A DNA stretch of 64,000 bases from Lysobacter sp. yr284 (lineage in GTDB: Bacteria > Pseudomonadota > Gammaproteobacteria > Xanthomonadales > Xanthomonadaceae): positions 124,001 to 188,000 of the forward strand of contig NZ_FNPT01000004.1 in NCBI RefSeq assembly GCF_900107375.1, in the 5' to 3' direction. The notes beneath the pieces are model-generated. The model did no database searches, was not told the DNA's origin, and saw only the letters and a list, made by a program, of their open reading frames with translations. Within the stretch, counting starts at the first letter, position 1; every line of letters starts with the position of its first letter. Of this stretch, positions 31,111 to 40,711 are shown piece by piece. The position numbers and the translations under genes are program-made.

Positions 31111-32400
31111 ATGTTCCCCAGCACCACCCGTATTGCCGGATTCGACGACGAACTCGCCCAGGCCATCGCCGACGAGGCCCGCCGCCAGGAAGACCACGTC
31201 GAACTGATCGCCTCGGAGAACTACGCCAGCCCGCGCGTGCTGGAAGCCCAGGGCAGCGTGCTCACCAACAAGTACGCCGAGGGCTACCCGGGCAAGCGCT
31301 ACTACGGCGGCTGCGAATACGTCGACATCGCCGAGCAGCTGGCGATCGAGCGGGTCAAGCAGCTCTACGGCGCCGACTACGCCAACGTGCAGCCGCATTC
31401 GGGCTCGCAGGCCAACCAGGCGGTGTACTTCGCCCTGCTCAACCCGGGCGACACCATCCTCGGCATGAGCCTGGCCCACGGCGGCCACCTCACCCACGGC
31501 GCCAAGGTCAACGCCAGCGGCAAGCTGTTCAACGCCGTGCAGTACGGCGTCGACGACCAGGGCCTGATCGACTACGACGAAGTCGAGCGCCTGGCGGTGG
31601 AACACAAGCCGAAGATGATCGTCGGCGGCTTCAGCGCCTACTCGCAGGTGGTCGACTGGGCGCGCTTGCGCGCCATCGCCGACAAGGTCGGCGCTTTCCT
31701 GTTCGTCGACATGGCCCACGTCGCCGGCCTGATCGCCGCCGGCGTCTACCCCAGCCCGCTGCCGCACGCGCACGTGGTCACTTCGACCACCCACAAGACC
31801 CTGCGCGGCCCGCGCGGCGGCATCGTCGTGGCCCAGCGCTGGGACGGCGCAGTGGGCGAAGGCGAGGGCGCGGTGGGCTTCGACGACATGCAGAAGAAGC
31901 TGCAGAGCATCGTCTTCCCCGGCATCCAGGGCGGCCCGCTGATGCACGTGATCGCGGCCAAGGCGGTGGCGTTCAAGGAAGCGCTGGAGCCGGAGTTCAA
32001 GGACTACCAGGCGCAGGTGGTCAAGAACGCCCAGGCGATGGCCAAGACCATCATCGCGCGCGGCTACAAGATCGTGTCCGGCGGCACCCAGAACCACCTG
32101 ATGCTGGTCGACATGATCGGCAAGGGCATCACCGGCAAGGACGCGGAAGCCGCGCTCGGCCGCGCCCACATCACCGTCAACAAGAACGCCGTGCCCAACG
32201 ACCCGCAGAAGCCGTTCGTCACCTCGGGCCTGCGCATCGGCACCCCAGCCGTGACCACCCGCGGCTACAAGGAAGCCGACTGCGTGGCCCTGGCCGAGTG
32301 GATCTGCGACGTGCTCGACAACCCCAAGGACGAGAAGGTCATCGCCGGGGTGCGCGAGAACGTCACCAAGCAGTGCGCGCAGTTCCCGGTGTATGGCTAA
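31111..32400 (+). CDS. glyA: Serine hydroxymethyltransferase
   Basis: A 429-residue PLP enzyme interconverting serine and glycine with tetrahydrofolate, the main source of one-carbon units. The PLP lysine is Lys229 in [14 protein letters not shown]. Other signatures are [20 protein letters not shown] and [14 protein letters not shown]. The family start MF(P/S)xxxxIAGFD supports ATG 31111, with GAGG 7 bases upstream. Its stop overlaps the start of the next gene by 8 bases. Confidence 0.97.
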   Translation: MFPSTTRIAGFDDELAQAIADEARRQEDHVELIASENYASPRVLEAQGSVLTNKYAEGYPGKRYYGGCEYVDIAEQLAIERVKQLYGADYANVQPHSGSQANQAVYFALLNPGDTILGMSLAHGGHLTHGAKVNASGKLFNAVQYGVDDQGLIDYDEVERLAVEHKPKMIVGGFSAYSQVVDWARLRAIADKVGAFLFVDMAHVAGLIAAGVYPSPLPHAHVVTSTTHKTLRGPRGGIVVAQRWDGAVGEGEGAVGFDDMQKKLQSIVFPGIQGGPLMHVIAAKAVAFKEALEPEFKDYQAQVVKNAQAMAKTIIARGYKIVSGGTQNHLMLVDMIGKGITGKDAEAALGRAHITVNKNAVPNDPQKPFVTSGLRIGTPAVTTRGYKEADCVALAEWICDVLDNPKDEKVIAGVRENVTKQCAQFPVYG

Positions 32401-33049
32401 AGCCCGGCTCCGGTCGGCGGCGCTGGGTTGGCTTGCATGCCTGAGCGTGCAGGCCGCCGAAGCTCCGCCGGGCGGAGACTCCGCCGCGCCCGCCATCGTC
32501 TACGAGACGCTGGCGCCGGCGGAGGCGAAGGGCGCGATCGTGGTCGCTGCGCCGTCGCCGCCGTCGAACAGGCCGGACTTCAGCCAGGACATCGGCATGA
32601 CCGAGACCTACTACATCCCGGCCTGCCAGATGGGCATGCCGGGCGGTAAGTACCGGGCCAGCTGGCGCGAGATCGCGGATTTCCACGACAGGAATCGTGT
32701 GGCGTGGTTGTCCGACCTCGATCGCCACGGGGCGCCGGACTGGTACGCGCAACCCGGCAGCCGCGCGCCGGAGCCCGACAATCGTCCCGACGCGGCGTAT
32801 CCCGCCGCGGCCGGTGAAAAGGTCGGCGAGGTCGTGGTGAAGGTCGTCATCGACGCCAAGGGGCGTACCCGCGACGCCCTGGTGATCTGCAGCAACGACA
32901 CCGTGTTCGACGCGCCCGCGCTCGCATTCGCCAGGAAAGTCGCGTTCAAGCCCGCGCTGCGCGATGGCCGGCCGGTCGCCGACTATGGCAATGTGTCCCT
33001 GCGTTTTTATCCGGACGGGCCGAAATACGGGTTCCGGCGGCACAAATGA
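32393..33049 (+). CDS. Exported protein with TonB C-terminal-like domain
   Basis: A 218-residue protein with a signal peptide ([18 protein letters not shown]). The C-terminal third matches the TonB C-terminal fold pattern: [20 protein letters not shown], then [20 protein letters not shown]. It lacks the N-terminal transmembrane anchor and Pro-rich spacer of a true TonB, so it is not an ordinary energy transducer. The start lies inside the glyA end, so it is translationally coupled to glyA. Role unknown. Confidence 0.7.
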   Translation: MAKARLRSAALGWLACLSVQAAEAPPGGDSAAPAIVYETLAPAEAKGAIVVAAPSPPSNRPDFSQDIGMTETYYIPACQMGMPGGKYRASWREIADFHDRNRVAWLSDLDRHGAPDWYAQPGSRAPEPDNRPDAAYPAAAGEKVGEVVVKVVIDAKGRTRDALVICSNDTVFDAPALAFARKVAFKPALRDGRPVADYGNVSLRFYPDGPKYGFRRHK

Positions 33050-33113
33050 CCGGTTTCGGACGCTCCTGTTCCCGACGCCCGTCCCGACTCTCGTCCCGAC
33101 TCACGGTGTCTTG

Positions 33114-33632
33114 ATGCATTGCCCCTTCTGCCAGCACCACGACACCCGCGTGATCGACTCGCGCGTGTCCGACGACGGCGCCACCATCCGCCGCCGCCGC
33201 GTCTGCGAGGCCTGCGGCGAGCGCTTCAGCACGATCGAGACGATCGAGCTGAAGCTGCCGGTCATCATCAAGGGCGACGGCCGCCGCGAGGCGTTCGACG
33301 CGCGCAAGCTGCGCGCCGGGTTCGACCGCGCGCTGCAGAAGCGGCCGGTCGCGGAGGAACAGATCGAGGCGGCGGTGCGCGCGGTGGTGCACCAGCTGCG
33401 CATGACCGCCGAGCGCGAGCTGGCCTCGCGCCGGGTCGGCGAGTTCGTCATGGCCGAGCTGCGCAAGCTCGACCACGTCGGCTACGTGCGCTTCGCCTCG
33501 GTGTACCGCTCGTTCGAGGACGTCGCCGATTTCCGCGAGGAACTCGACCGGCTGGAGCGCGATGCGCCAGGCGACGGGCAGCTGCCGCTGCTGGGCGGGG
33601 ACGATCAGCGCGTGGACAAGAAGAAGCGCTGA
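33114..33632 (+). CDS. nrdR: Transcriptional repressor NrdR
   Basis: A 172-residue regulator of ribonucleotide reductase genes. A zinc ribbon with Cys3, Cys6, Cys31 and Cys34 is followed by an ATP-cone domain (about residues 46-136). It binds NrdR boxes when loaded with dATP/ATP. MHCPFC is the standard start. The glyA-nrdR-ribD order is common in Gammaproteobacteria. Confidence 0.97.
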   Translation: MHCPFCQHHDTRVIDSRVSDDGATIRRRRVCEACGERFSTIETIELKLPVIIKGDGRREAFDARKLRAGFDRALQKRPVAEEQIEAAVRAVVHQLRMTAERELASRRVGEFVMAELRKLDHVGYVRFASVYRSFEDVADFREELDRLERDAPGDGQLPLLGGDDQRVDKKKR

Positions 33633-33716
33633 GCGCGACGGCGCGCGGACCATCGGTTTCCCGGCCGCGCCGACGCGCGCGGCCGATCCGGCAAGGCTCA
33701 TCGAGACTCCAGGCCC

Positions 33717-34808
33717 ATGAACGCATTCACCGCCACCGACCACGCCCACATGGCCCGCGCTTTGCGCCTGGCCGAGAAGGGCGCCTACACCACCAAGCCC
33801 AACCCGCTGGTCGGCTGCGTGATCGCCCATGGCGAGGACGTCGTCGGCGAAGGCTGGCATGAGCGCGCCGGCGAGCCGCATGCGGAAGTCCATGCGCTGC
33901 GCGGCGCCGGCGAACGCGCGCGCGGCGCCACCGCCTACGTGACCCTGGAACCGTGCGCGCACACCGGCCGCACCGGGCCGTGCAGCGAGGCCCTGATCGA
34001 GGCCGGCGTGGCGCGCGTGGTCGCGGCGATGCGCGACCCGTTCCCGCAGGTCGACGGCGCCGGCTTCGCCAGGCTGCAGGCCGCCGGCATCGCGGTGGGC
34101 AGCGGATTGATGGAAACCCAGGCGCGCGCGCTCAACCGCGGCTTCCTGTCGCGGGTCGAGCGCGGCCGGCCGTGGCTGCGGGTCAAGCTGGCGGCGAGCC
34201 TGGACGGGCGCAGCGCATTGGCCAGCGGCGAATCCAAATGGATCAGCGGCGAGGCCTCGCGCCAGGACGTGCAGCATTGGCGCGCGCGCGCCGGCGCCAT
34301 CGTCACCGGCGCCGGCACGGTGCTGGCCGACGACCCGTCGCTGACCGTGCGCCTGGGCGACGCCACGCCGTTCGTGGCGCCGCTGCGGGTGGTGCTCGAT
34401 CCGGGCCTGGCGACGGTCGCGCGCGGCCGCGTGCGCGAGGGCGACGCGCCCACGCTGTACCTGCACGCGCCCGACGCCAAGCCGCCGCGCGGGCTCGACG
34501 CGCAGGTCGCGGCGGTGCCGGTGCGCGAGGGCCGGATCGACCTGGACGCGGTGCTGCGGCTGCTGGCGCAGCGCGGCGTCAACGAGATCCAGCTCGAAGC
34601 CGGCGCCACCCTGGCCGGCGCGTTCCTGGCCCAGGGCCTGGTCGACGAAGTGTTGTTGTACGTCGCGCCGGTGCTGCTCGGCGAAACCGCGCGGCCGCTG
34701 TTCGACGGCCTCGGCATCGAGGCGATGAGCCGCAAGTTCCAGCTCGACGTGATCGACGTGCGGCGTTTGGGCGAGGACACCCGCGTCCTGCTTAGCCCCA
34801 GGAATTGA
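33717..34808 (+). CDS. ribD: Bifunctional riboflavin deaminase/reductase RibD
   Basis: A 363-residue enzyme for the second and third steps of riboflavin synthesis. The N-terminal deaminase has zinc ligands His55 (HAE, with catalytic Glu57), Cys80 and Cys89 (PCAHTGRTGPC). The C-terminal reductase begins near residue 155 (LRVKLAASLDGRSAL) with the NADPH region TGAGTVLADDP. It lies apart from ribE, about 1.5 kb upstream, and in front of the FMN riboswitch, so this gene is not controlled by that switch. Confidence 0.97.
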   Translation: MNAFTATDHAHMARALRLAEKGAYTTKPNPLVGCVIAHGEDVVGEGWHERAGEPHAEVHALRGAGERARGATAYVTLEPCAHTGRTGPCSEALIEAGVARVVAAMRDPFPQVDGAGFARLQAAGIAVGSGLMETQARALNRGFLSRVERGRPWLRVKLAASLDGRSALASGESKWISGEASRQDVQHWRARAGAIVTGAGTVLADDPSLTVRLGDATPFVAPLRVVLDPGLATVARGRVREGDAPTLYLHAPDAKPPRGLDAQVAAVPVREGRIDLDAVLRLLAQRGVNEIQLEAGATLAGAFLAQGLVDEVLLYVAPVLLGETARPLFDGLGIEAMSRKFQLDVIDVRRLGEDTRVLLSPRN

Positions 34809-34907
34809 CCCGGTAGATAGCCCGGGCGGGGCCGCGGCGCTGCCGGCGGCGGCCTCGCGCTTGCAGGCCCTCGTCTCCCGTTCGCCCGCTCCTGGAGCCT
34901 TTGCCCG

Positions 34908-35684
34908 ATGAGCCGAAACGACTTCAAGGATCACTTCTCCGCGATCGCCGACGCCTACGCGGTGGCGCGGCCGGAGTATCCGGACGCCTTGTTCGATGCG
35001 ATCGCCGCGCACGTGCCGGCGCAGGCGCAGGTCTGGGAGCCCGGCTGCGGCAGCGGCCAGGCCACGCGCGGGCTGGCCGCGCGCTGGGCGCGGGTGCATG
35101 CCAGCGACCCGAGCGCGCAGCAGGTCGAGCGGCACTGGGCGCACGCGGCGTCGCTGCGCGGCGAGGGCAACGTGCAATTGCGCGTGGCGCCGGGCGAGCG
35201 CTGCGACCTCGACGACGGCAGCGTCGGCCTGGTCGCGGTGGCGCAGGCGCTGCACTGGTTCGAGCGCGAGCGCTTCTTCGCCCAGTGCGCGCGGGCGCTC
35301 GCCCCTGGCGGCGTGCTGGCGGCCTGGTGCTACGGCGATTTCCTGGTTCCCGAAGGCATGGACGCGGCGCTGTCGGCGTTTCGCGCCGACATCGAGGGCT
35401 ACTGGCAGCGCGAGAATGGCGAGGTGCGCGAGGGCTACGCCGGCTACGACTGGCCGTTCGAGCCGATCCCGACCGCGCCACTGTGGCTGAGCGCGCGCTG
35501 GGGGCTGGCGCGGTGGCTGGGCTATCTCAATTCGCTCTCGGCCAGCGAGCGCTGCAAGAACGCGACCGGCGAGGACCCGGTCTACGCCCACCGCACCGCG
35601 CTGAGCCGCGCCTGGGGGCCGCCGGACGCCGAGCGCGAGCTGCGCTGGCCGCTGGTGCTGCATCTGCGCCGCAAGCCGGCCTGA
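34908..35684 (+). CDS. Class I SAM-dependent methyltransferase
   Basis: A 258-residue Rossmann-fold methyltransferase. Motif I is VWEPGCGSGQATRGLA. The following AQALHWFERERFFAQC and ALAPGGVLAAWCYGD segments are typical of the broad UbiE/type-11 group. The substrate cannot be told. It opens with MSRNDFKDHFS, as in relatives that act on small molecules. It lies between ribD and a hairpin repeat. Confidence 0.85.
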   Translation: MSRNDFKDHFSAIADAYAVARPEYPDALFDAIAAHVPAQAQVWEPGCGSGQATRGLAARWARVHASDPSAQQVERHWAHAASLRGEGNVQLRVAPGERCDLDDGSVGLVAVAQALHWFERERFFAQCARALAPGGVLAAWCYGDFLVPEGMDAALSAFRADIEGYWQRENGEVREGYAGYDWPFEPIPTAPLWLSARWGLARWLGYLNSLSASERCKNATGEDPVYAHRTALSRAWGPPDAERELRWPLVLHLRRKPA

Positions 35685-35701
35685 CCGGCCTGTGCGGGGT
35701 T

Positions 35702-35790
35702 GTTGTGGGAGGGCCTTCAGGCCCGATGCTTTTGTCTCAGTTCGCGGCGATCTGAGAGGAAAGCATCGGGCCTGAAGGCCCTCCTACAAC
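35702..35790. repeat. Long palindromic repeat, copy 3
   Basis: Arms 35702-35730 and 35762-35790 match at 28 of 29 positions (GTTGTGGGAGGGCCTTCAGG and on to CCGATGCT). The centre is almost identical to copy 2, including CTCAG/CTGAG. It lies between the methyltransferase and the FMN riboswitch, so it may insulate ribE from upstream transcription. Confidence 0.9.
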
Positions 35791-35927
35791 AGCCGCCCAC
35801 GTCCCTGCAGGCCCTCCAGCAACAGCCTGTGCGCCCGCGGAACACAGCATCCGACCGCCGCGGACAACCGGCCCGCCGCGGCCCGGGTGCTAAACTGCGC
35901 CCCGCCGGCCCCGGCCGGCACCACCAG

Positions 35928-36097
35928 TAACGTCTTCAGGGCGGGGCGAAATTCCCCACCGGCGGTAGGCGCCTTGCGCGCGAGCCCGCGAGCGCCCGGA
36001 CGGCCCGGTTTCCAGCGATGGGGCCGCGCCGCACGGGGTCAGCAGATCCGGTCCGATGCCGGAGCCGACGGTCACAGTCCGGATGAAAGAAGACGGC
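35928..36097 (+). promoter_or_regulatory. FMN riboswitch (RFN element) of ribE
   Basis: The conserved RFN core is clear. CGTCTTCAGGGCGGGGCGAA and ATTCCCCACCGGCGGTAGGC open it. AGATCCGGT and GCCGGAGCCGACGGTCACAG follow, and TCCGGATGAAAGAAGACG closes it. The P1 helix pairs GTCTTC near 35932 with GAAGAC near 36088-36094. It precedes ribE by about 170 bases. FMN binding lowers expression of riboflavin genes. The downstream platform is unclear: a weak stem before GGCGTTTTTCG near 36180-36195 may be part of a terminator, or the switch may act on translation. Confidence 0.96.
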
Positions 36098-36270
36098 TGC
36101 GCGCGACCCCGTCCGCCAGGACGGGCGAGAACTCTACCCGCGGCCGCGTGCCGCGCGTCGTGCGTTGTCCTCGAAGCCTTGAGGCGTTTTTCGCTCACCA
36201 CTTGCGGGAAACGTTTCATGATCATTCTTCACAGCACTGCCGCATCGGCGCTCCGCCCGGAGGTCCGCTG

Positions 36271-36894
36271 ATGTTCACCGGCATCATCGAAGGCGTCGGC
36301 CGCCTCGTCTCCACCCAGCCCATCGGCGGCGACGTGCGCCTGCGCATCGCCACCGGCAGCCTGGATTTCTGCGAACCCAAGCTCGGCGAGAGCATCGCGG
36401 TCAACGGCGTGTGCCTGACCGTGATCGAATTCGGCGCGGACTGGTACGACGCCGACGCGTCGACCGAAACCCTCGCGCTGACCACGCTCGGCGCGCTGCA
36501 GGCCGGCGCCAAGGTCAACCTGGAACGCGCGATGCGGCCCAGCGACCGGCTCGGCGGGCATCTGGTCAGCGGCCACGTCGACGGCGTCGGCGCGGTCGAG
36601 TCGGTGCGCGAGGACGCGCGCGCGCAGCGCTGGCGCTTCCGCGCGCCGGCGCCGTTGCTGCGCTACATCGCCAAGAAGGGCTCGATCTGCGTCGACGGCG
36701 TCAGCCTGACCGTCAACGAAGTCGACAGCGAAGGCTTCGAAGTCGCGCTGATCCCGCACACGGTGGCCAACACCGCGTTTTCCGACAGCGCCGTCGGCGC
36801 GCCGGTGAACCTGGAAATCGACCTGGTCGCGCGTTACGTCGAGCGCCTGCTCGGCGAGCGTCCCGGCGCCGTCGGCGCGCAGGTGTCGGCATGA
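36271..36894 (+). CDS. ribE: Riboflavin synthase, alpha subunit
   Basis: A 207-residue enzyme that dismutates two 6,7-dimethyl-8-ribityllumazine molecules to riboflavin. It has two similar beta-barrel halves: MFTGIIEGVG with VNGVCLTV, then LVSGHVDGVG with VDGVSLTVNEV. CGGAGG lies 8 bases before the ATG. First gene after the FMN riboswitch. Its stop overlaps the ribB start (ATGA). Confidence 0.97.
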   Translation: MFTGIIEGVGRLVSTQPIGGDVRLRIATGSLDFCEPKLGESIAVNGVCLTVIEFGADWYDADASTETLALTTLGALQAGAKVNLERAMRPSDRLGGHLVSGHVDGVGAVESVREDARAQRWRFRAPAPLLRYIAKKGSICVDGVSLTVNEVDSEGFEVALIPHTVANTAFSDSAVGAPVNLEIDLVARYVERLLGERPGAVGAQVSA

Positions 36895-38057
36895 GCTTCG
36901 CCACCGTCCCCGAGCTGCTGGAAGAAATCCGCGCCGGCCGCATGGTCGTGATCGTCGACGACGAAGACCGCGAGAACGAAGGCGACCTGATCATGGCCGC
37001 CGAACTGGTGCGCCCGGCCGACATCAACTTCATGGTCACCCACGCCCGCGGGCTGGTGTGCCTGTCGCTGATGCGCGAGCGCTGCCTGCAGCTCGGCCTC
37101 GGCCCGATGGTGCGCGACAACACCTCGTCGCACCACACCAACTTCACCGTCAGCATCGAGGCGGCCGAGGGCGTCACCACCGGCATCTCCGCCTACGACC
37201 GCGCCCACACCGTGCGCACCGCGGTGCGGCCCGACGCCAGGCCGTCCGACCTGGCCCAGCCCGGCCACATCTTCCCGCTGATGTCGCAGCCCGGCGGCGT
37301 GCTCAGCCGCGCCGGCCACACCGAGGCGGCGAGCGATCTGGCGATGCTGGCGGGCCTGGAGCCGGCCGGCGTGCTGGTCGAGGTGCTCAACCCCGACGGC
37401 AGCATGGCGCGGCGTCCGGAGCTGGAGAAGTTCGCCGCCGAGCACGGCCTGAAGATCGGTTCGATCGAGGAGCTGATCCGCTACCGCCTGGCCACCGAGC
37501 ACACGGTCGAACGCGTGGATGCGCGCGAGATCGAGACCGAGCACGGCCCGTTCCAGCTGTTGAGCTACCGCGACCGGCTGACCCGCGCGGTGCATTTCGC
37601 CCTGCGCCGCGGCCAGCCCGACGCGGATGCGCCGACCCTGGTGCGCGTGCACGTGCAGAACCCGCTGGCCGACGCGCTGCACTGGCGCCGTCCCGACTTC
37701 GGCCCGGCGGTGGGCGACGTGCTTGCCGCGATCGCGCGCGAGGGCCGCGGCGCGCTGGTGCTGCTGTCCGACCACGCCGACCCCGACGCGCTGCTGGCGC
37801 GGGTGCGCGAGCAGCCCGGCGCGCACGAGCCGCACGCCGAGGCCAGCGACGAAGGCCACGACGAAGCCGCCGCCGCGCTGCCGCCGACCCGCGGCCACGC
37901 CCTGGCCGAATGGCGGCGCAACGGCGCCGGCGGCCAGATCCTGGCCGACCTGGGCCTGGGCAAGCTGCGCGTGCTCGGCACCCCGCGCAAACAGATCGGC
38001 CTGGCCGGGTTCGGGCTGGAGGTGGTGGAGTACGTGGACATCGCCCGGCTCGGATGA
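36891..38057 (+). CDS. ribB: 3,4-dihydroxy-2-butanone 4-phosphate synthase fused to degenerate GTP cyclohydrolase II-like domain
   Basis: A 388-residue fusion. Residues 1-205 are an intact RibB domain that makes the four-carbon unit of riboflavin: VDDEDRENEGDLIMAAE, THARGLVCLSL, SISAYDRAHT-type region and GHTEAASDLA. From about residue 210 the sequence aligns with RibA but the three zinc Cys of GTP cyclohydrolase II are missing. The region reads VRVHVQNPLADALHWRRPDF instead of the Cys-rich loop. An acidic, His-rich insert (HEPHAEASDEGHDEAAA) is also present. The RibA half is therefore probably inactive, as in RibBX-type fusions, and a separate ribA should exist elsewhere. Confidence 0.92.
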   Translation: MSFATVPELLEEIRAGRMVVIVDDEDRENEGDLIMAAELVRPADINFMVTHARGLVCLSLMRERCLQLGLGPMVRDNTSSHHTNFTVSIEAAEGVTTGISAYDRAHTVRTAVRPDARPSDLAQPGHIFPLMSQPGGVLSRAGHTEAASDLAMLAGLEPAGVLVEVLNPDGSMARRPELEKFAAEHGLKIGSIEELIRYRLATEHTVERVDAREIETEHGPFQLLSYRDRLTRAVHFALRRGQPDADAPTLVRVHVQNPLADALHWRRPDFGPAVGDVLAAIAREGRGALVLLSDHADPDALLARVREQPGAHEPHAEASDEGHDEAAAALPPTRGHALAEWRRNGAGGQILADLGLGKLRVLGTPRKQIGLAGFGLEVVEYVDIARLG

Positions 38058-38208
38058 GGAGCGGGTGCTGAGCGGCGAGGGCCGACGGCTTTTCGTGGCG
38101 GCCGGGCGCTGGCGGCCGACGGCTATGTGCCGGAGCTGCCAGGAACGGGCGAAGGCCCGCGTCGGTCGAGCATCCGCGCCGCCTCCCGCCGTCTGCCGCC
38201 GCCTCCCG

Positions 38209-38521
38209 CCGTCATCCCCGCGAAGGCGGGGATCCAAAGCCTTCAGCGCCATCGTTCAGCCCGCCGCGCGGAGGCCGCGCCGACAGCGGCGGCCTGCGGG
38301 TCGCATCGTCCCCGCTCTGGATTCCCGCTTTCGCGGGAATGACGGGCAGGAAGCGGCGAGCTTGCCCGCACGGCGGCCTACGGGCCGCGCCGTCTCCTCT
38401 CTGAATTCCCGCTTTCGCGGGAATGACGGGGGTGAGGTGGCCCGGTCGCCCGCACGCCGGCCTCCACGCCGCGTCGTTCCGCCCGTGGATTCCCGCCGTC
38501 GCCGCAGCGACGGCGGGACGG
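38209..38521. repeat. Repeat cluster: 84-bp tandem units carrying GGATTCCCGCTTTCGCGGGAATGACGGG hairpins
   Basis: The gap between ribB and ribH (38058-38624) holds no gene. CGTCATCCCCGCGAAGGCGG starts near 38209. GGATTCCCGCTTTCGCGGGA and ATGACGGG start at 38319 and again (GAATT) at 38403. A third, altered hairpin (GGATTCCCGCCGTCGCCGCA and GCGACGGCGG) starts at 38487. The spacing is exactly 84 bases each time, and the sequence between hairpins is also similar (GCCCGCACGGCGGCC versus GCCCGCACGCCGGCC). A partial unit precedes at 38235-38318. This looks like a minisatellite built on a hairpin repeat. Confidence 0.8.
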
Positions 38522-38624
38522 CGCGAGGCGGTTGCGGTGGCCGCGACCGCCGCCGGCCCGCCGTCGCCCCCCAACCGGTAGACTAGCCCCCCTTACGTCC
38601 GCCCCCAGCACAGCGAATCCCGCC

Positions 38625-39092
38625 ATGCCCCATTACGAAGGCGACCTGCGCAGCCCGCCGGGCGCGCGCTACGCCATCATCGCCAGCCGCTGGAACCCGC
38701 GCATCACCGACACCCTGGTGGCCGGCGCGCGCAAGACCTTCGCCGACCACGGCATCGCCGAGGACGCCATCGACGTGGTGCGCGTGCCCGGCGCCTGGGA
38801 ACTGCCGGTGCTCGCGCGCCGCCTCGCCGCCGCCGGCCAGCACGCCGCGGTGGTCGCGCTGGGCTGCGTGGTGCGCGGCGACACCCGCCACTACGAGCAG
38901 GTCGCCGACGGCTGTTCCGACGGCCTGATGCGGGTTTCGCTCGACTACGGCCTGCCGATCGCCAACGGCGTGCTCGCGGTGGAACGCCACGAGGACGCGG
39001 AGAACCGCGCCGGCGGCAACCACGGCAACAAGGGCGAGGAAGCGGCGCTGGCCGCGTTGGAAATGAGTCATCTGCTGGAGCAACTGCCATGA
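38625..39092 (+). CDS. ribH: 6,7-dimethyl-8-ribityllumazine synthase
   Basis: A 155-residue lumazine synthase that condenses the RibB and RibD products. Signatures: [43 protein letters not shown] with the catalytic His, and NGVLAVE. It is separated from ribB by 567 bases of repeats and then overlaps nusB (ATGA). Confidence 0.96.
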   Translation: MPHYEGDLRSPPGARYAIIASRWNPRITDTLVAGARKTFADHGIAEDAIDVVRVPGAWELPVLARRLAAAGQHAAVVALGCVVRGDTRHYEQVADGCSDGLMRVSLDYGLPIANGVLAVERHEDAENRAGGNHGNKGEEAALAALEMSHLLEQLP

Positions 39093-39556
39093 ATCGCCGC
39101 CGTCCGGATGGCATCGACCCCGTCGCGCGCTCGCGCGCCCGCCGCCGCGCCCTGCAGGCGATCTACGCCTGGCAGATGACCGGCACCCGCGCCGACGAGG
39201 TGATCGCCCAGTTCGCCCACGAGCAGGCCCACGAAGTCGCCGACCTGGCCTACTTCGAAGACCTCGTGCGCGGCGTCGCCCGCCACCAGGAAGACGACCT
39301 CGACCCGGCGCTGGCGCCGTTCCTCGACCGCGAGATCGAACAGGTCGACGCGATCGAGCGCGCCGCGCTGCGCATCGCCGCCTACGAGCTGCGCCACCGC
39401 CTCGACGTGCCCTACCGCGTGGTCATCAACGAGGCCATCGAGTCGGTCAAGCGTTTCGGCGCCGAGCACGGCCACACCTATGTCAACGGCGTGCTGGATC
39501 GCGCCGCGGCGCAGTGGCGCGCGGCCGAGGCTGCGGCCGGGGCCAAGAAGCGTTGA
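39089..39556 (+). CDS. nusB: Transcription antitermination factor NusB
   Basis: A 155-residue all-helical factor that binds rRNA boxA with NusE. Opens with [19 protein letters not shown], and the family end [20 protein letters not shown] is clear. Its ATG overlaps the ribH stop. The ribH-nusB-thiL order is conserved in Proteobacteria. Confidence 0.96.
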   Translation: MNRRRPDGIDPVARSRARRRALQAIYAWQMTGTRADEVIAQFAHEQAHEVADLAYFEDLVRGVARHQEDDLDPALAPFLDREIEQVDAIERAALRIAAYELRHRLDVPYRVVINEAIESVKRFGAEHGHTYVNGVLDRAAAQWRAAEAAAGAKKR

Positions 39557-39667
39557 TGCCGGGCGCGAGCGCGCGGGCGTGAGCGAAACGCGCAGCGTCG
39601 CCTGCGCCGCTGCGCACGCTCCCGGTTTGCGCCCGCGCTTCGCCCTCCTGCGCCCGCTGCTGGTTGC

Positions 39668-40711
39668 ATGACCGCCGAATTCGACCTGATCGCCGCGATC
39701 CGCGCGCGCGCCGCCGCGCTGGCGGATGTGCGCGGCGATATCGCCCTGGGCATCGGCGACGATGCCGCGCTGTTGTCGCCGCCGGCGGGACGGCAGTTGG
39801 TCGTCGCCACCGATACGCTCAATCGCGGCGTGCATTTCGCCGAGGACGCGGCGGCCGCCGACATCGGCTGGAAGTCGCTGGCGGTCAATCTCTCCGACCT
39901 CGCCGCGATGGGTGCGGAACCGGCGTGGTGCACCTTGTCGCTGTCGCTGCCCGACGGCGATGCGCGCGCCCGCGCCGCCTTCGTCGAGGCCTTCGCCGAC
40001 GGCTTTCTGGAACTGGCCGCGCGCCATCGCGTGGCCCTGGTCGGCGGCGACACCACGCGCGGGCCGCTGTCGGTGTGCGTGACCGCGATGGGGTTCGTCG
40101 AGCCGGGCTGGGCGCTGCGCCGCGATGCGGCCGGCGTCGGCGACGAGATCTGGGTCACCGGCACGCTCGGCGACGCCGGCGCCGCATTGGCGCTGGACGG
40201 GATCGAGGGCTATCGCGATTTTGCCGTGCGCCGCATCGGCGGCACCGATGCGATCACTGACACGGATAACGATGGCGACGCCACCAGCGCGTGGCTGTAC
40301 CGACGCTTGCGCCGGCCGCAGCCGCGCGTCGCCGCCGGTCGCGCGCTGCGCGGCCTGGTGCGTGCGGGCATCGACGTGTCCGACGGCCTGCTCGCCGACC
40401 TGGGCCATGTCTGCGCCGCATCCGGCGTCGGCGCCAATCTCGATGCGGCGGCGTTGCCGGCGTCGCCGGCCTTGCTCGCCGCCTGCGCCGAGGACGCGCG
40501 CCGCGCGTTGCAACTCGGCGGTGGCGACGACTACGAACTGTGCTTCACCGCGCCGGCGCGCCAGCGCGACCCGATCGCGCGCGCGCTGGCCGCCGCGGGC
40601 ACCCCGGCCACGGTGATCGGCCGGATCGAAGCCGAGCCCGGCGTGCGCGTGCGCCTGCCCGACGGCTCGGCATGGACGCCGCCGCGGCGCGGCTACCAGC
40701 ACTTCGACTGA
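39668..40711 (+). CDS. thiL: Thiamine-monophosphate kinase
   Basis: A 347-residue AIRS-fold kinase making thiamine diphosphate. GIGDDAAL, ATDTLNRGVHF, LVGGDTTRGPL, GIDVSDGLLADLGH and LGGGDDYELCFT are all present. An acidic insertion (about residues 189-207, IGGTDAITDTDNDGDATS) is not usual in the family. Starts 111 bases after nusB. Confidence 0.94.
   Translation: MTAEFDLIAAIRARAAALADVRGDIALGIGDDAALLSPPAGRQLVVATDTLNRGVHFAEDAAAADIGWKSLAVNLSDLAAMGAEPAWCTLSLSLPDGDARARAAFVEAFADGFLELAARHRVALVGGDTTRGPLSVCVTAMGFVEPGWALRRDAAGVGDEIWVTGTLGDAGAALALDGIEGYRDFAVRRIGGTDAITDTDNDGDATSAWLYRRLRRPQPRVAAGRALRGLVRAGIDVSDGLLADLGHVCAASGVGANLDAAALPASPALLAACAEDARRALQLGGGDDYELCFTAPARQRDPIARALAAAGTPATVIGRIEAEPGVRVRLPDGSAWTPPRRGYQHFD

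Noticed and set aside
38209-38521. Possible CRISPR array in the ribB-ribH gap
   Set aside because: The repeated units are similar along most of their 84 bases, there are only three or four, and the spacing parts are not unique spacers. No cas genes are nearby.
39557-39667. TPP riboswitch before thiL
   Set aside because: No CTGAGA or related thi-box core is present in the 111-base gap.
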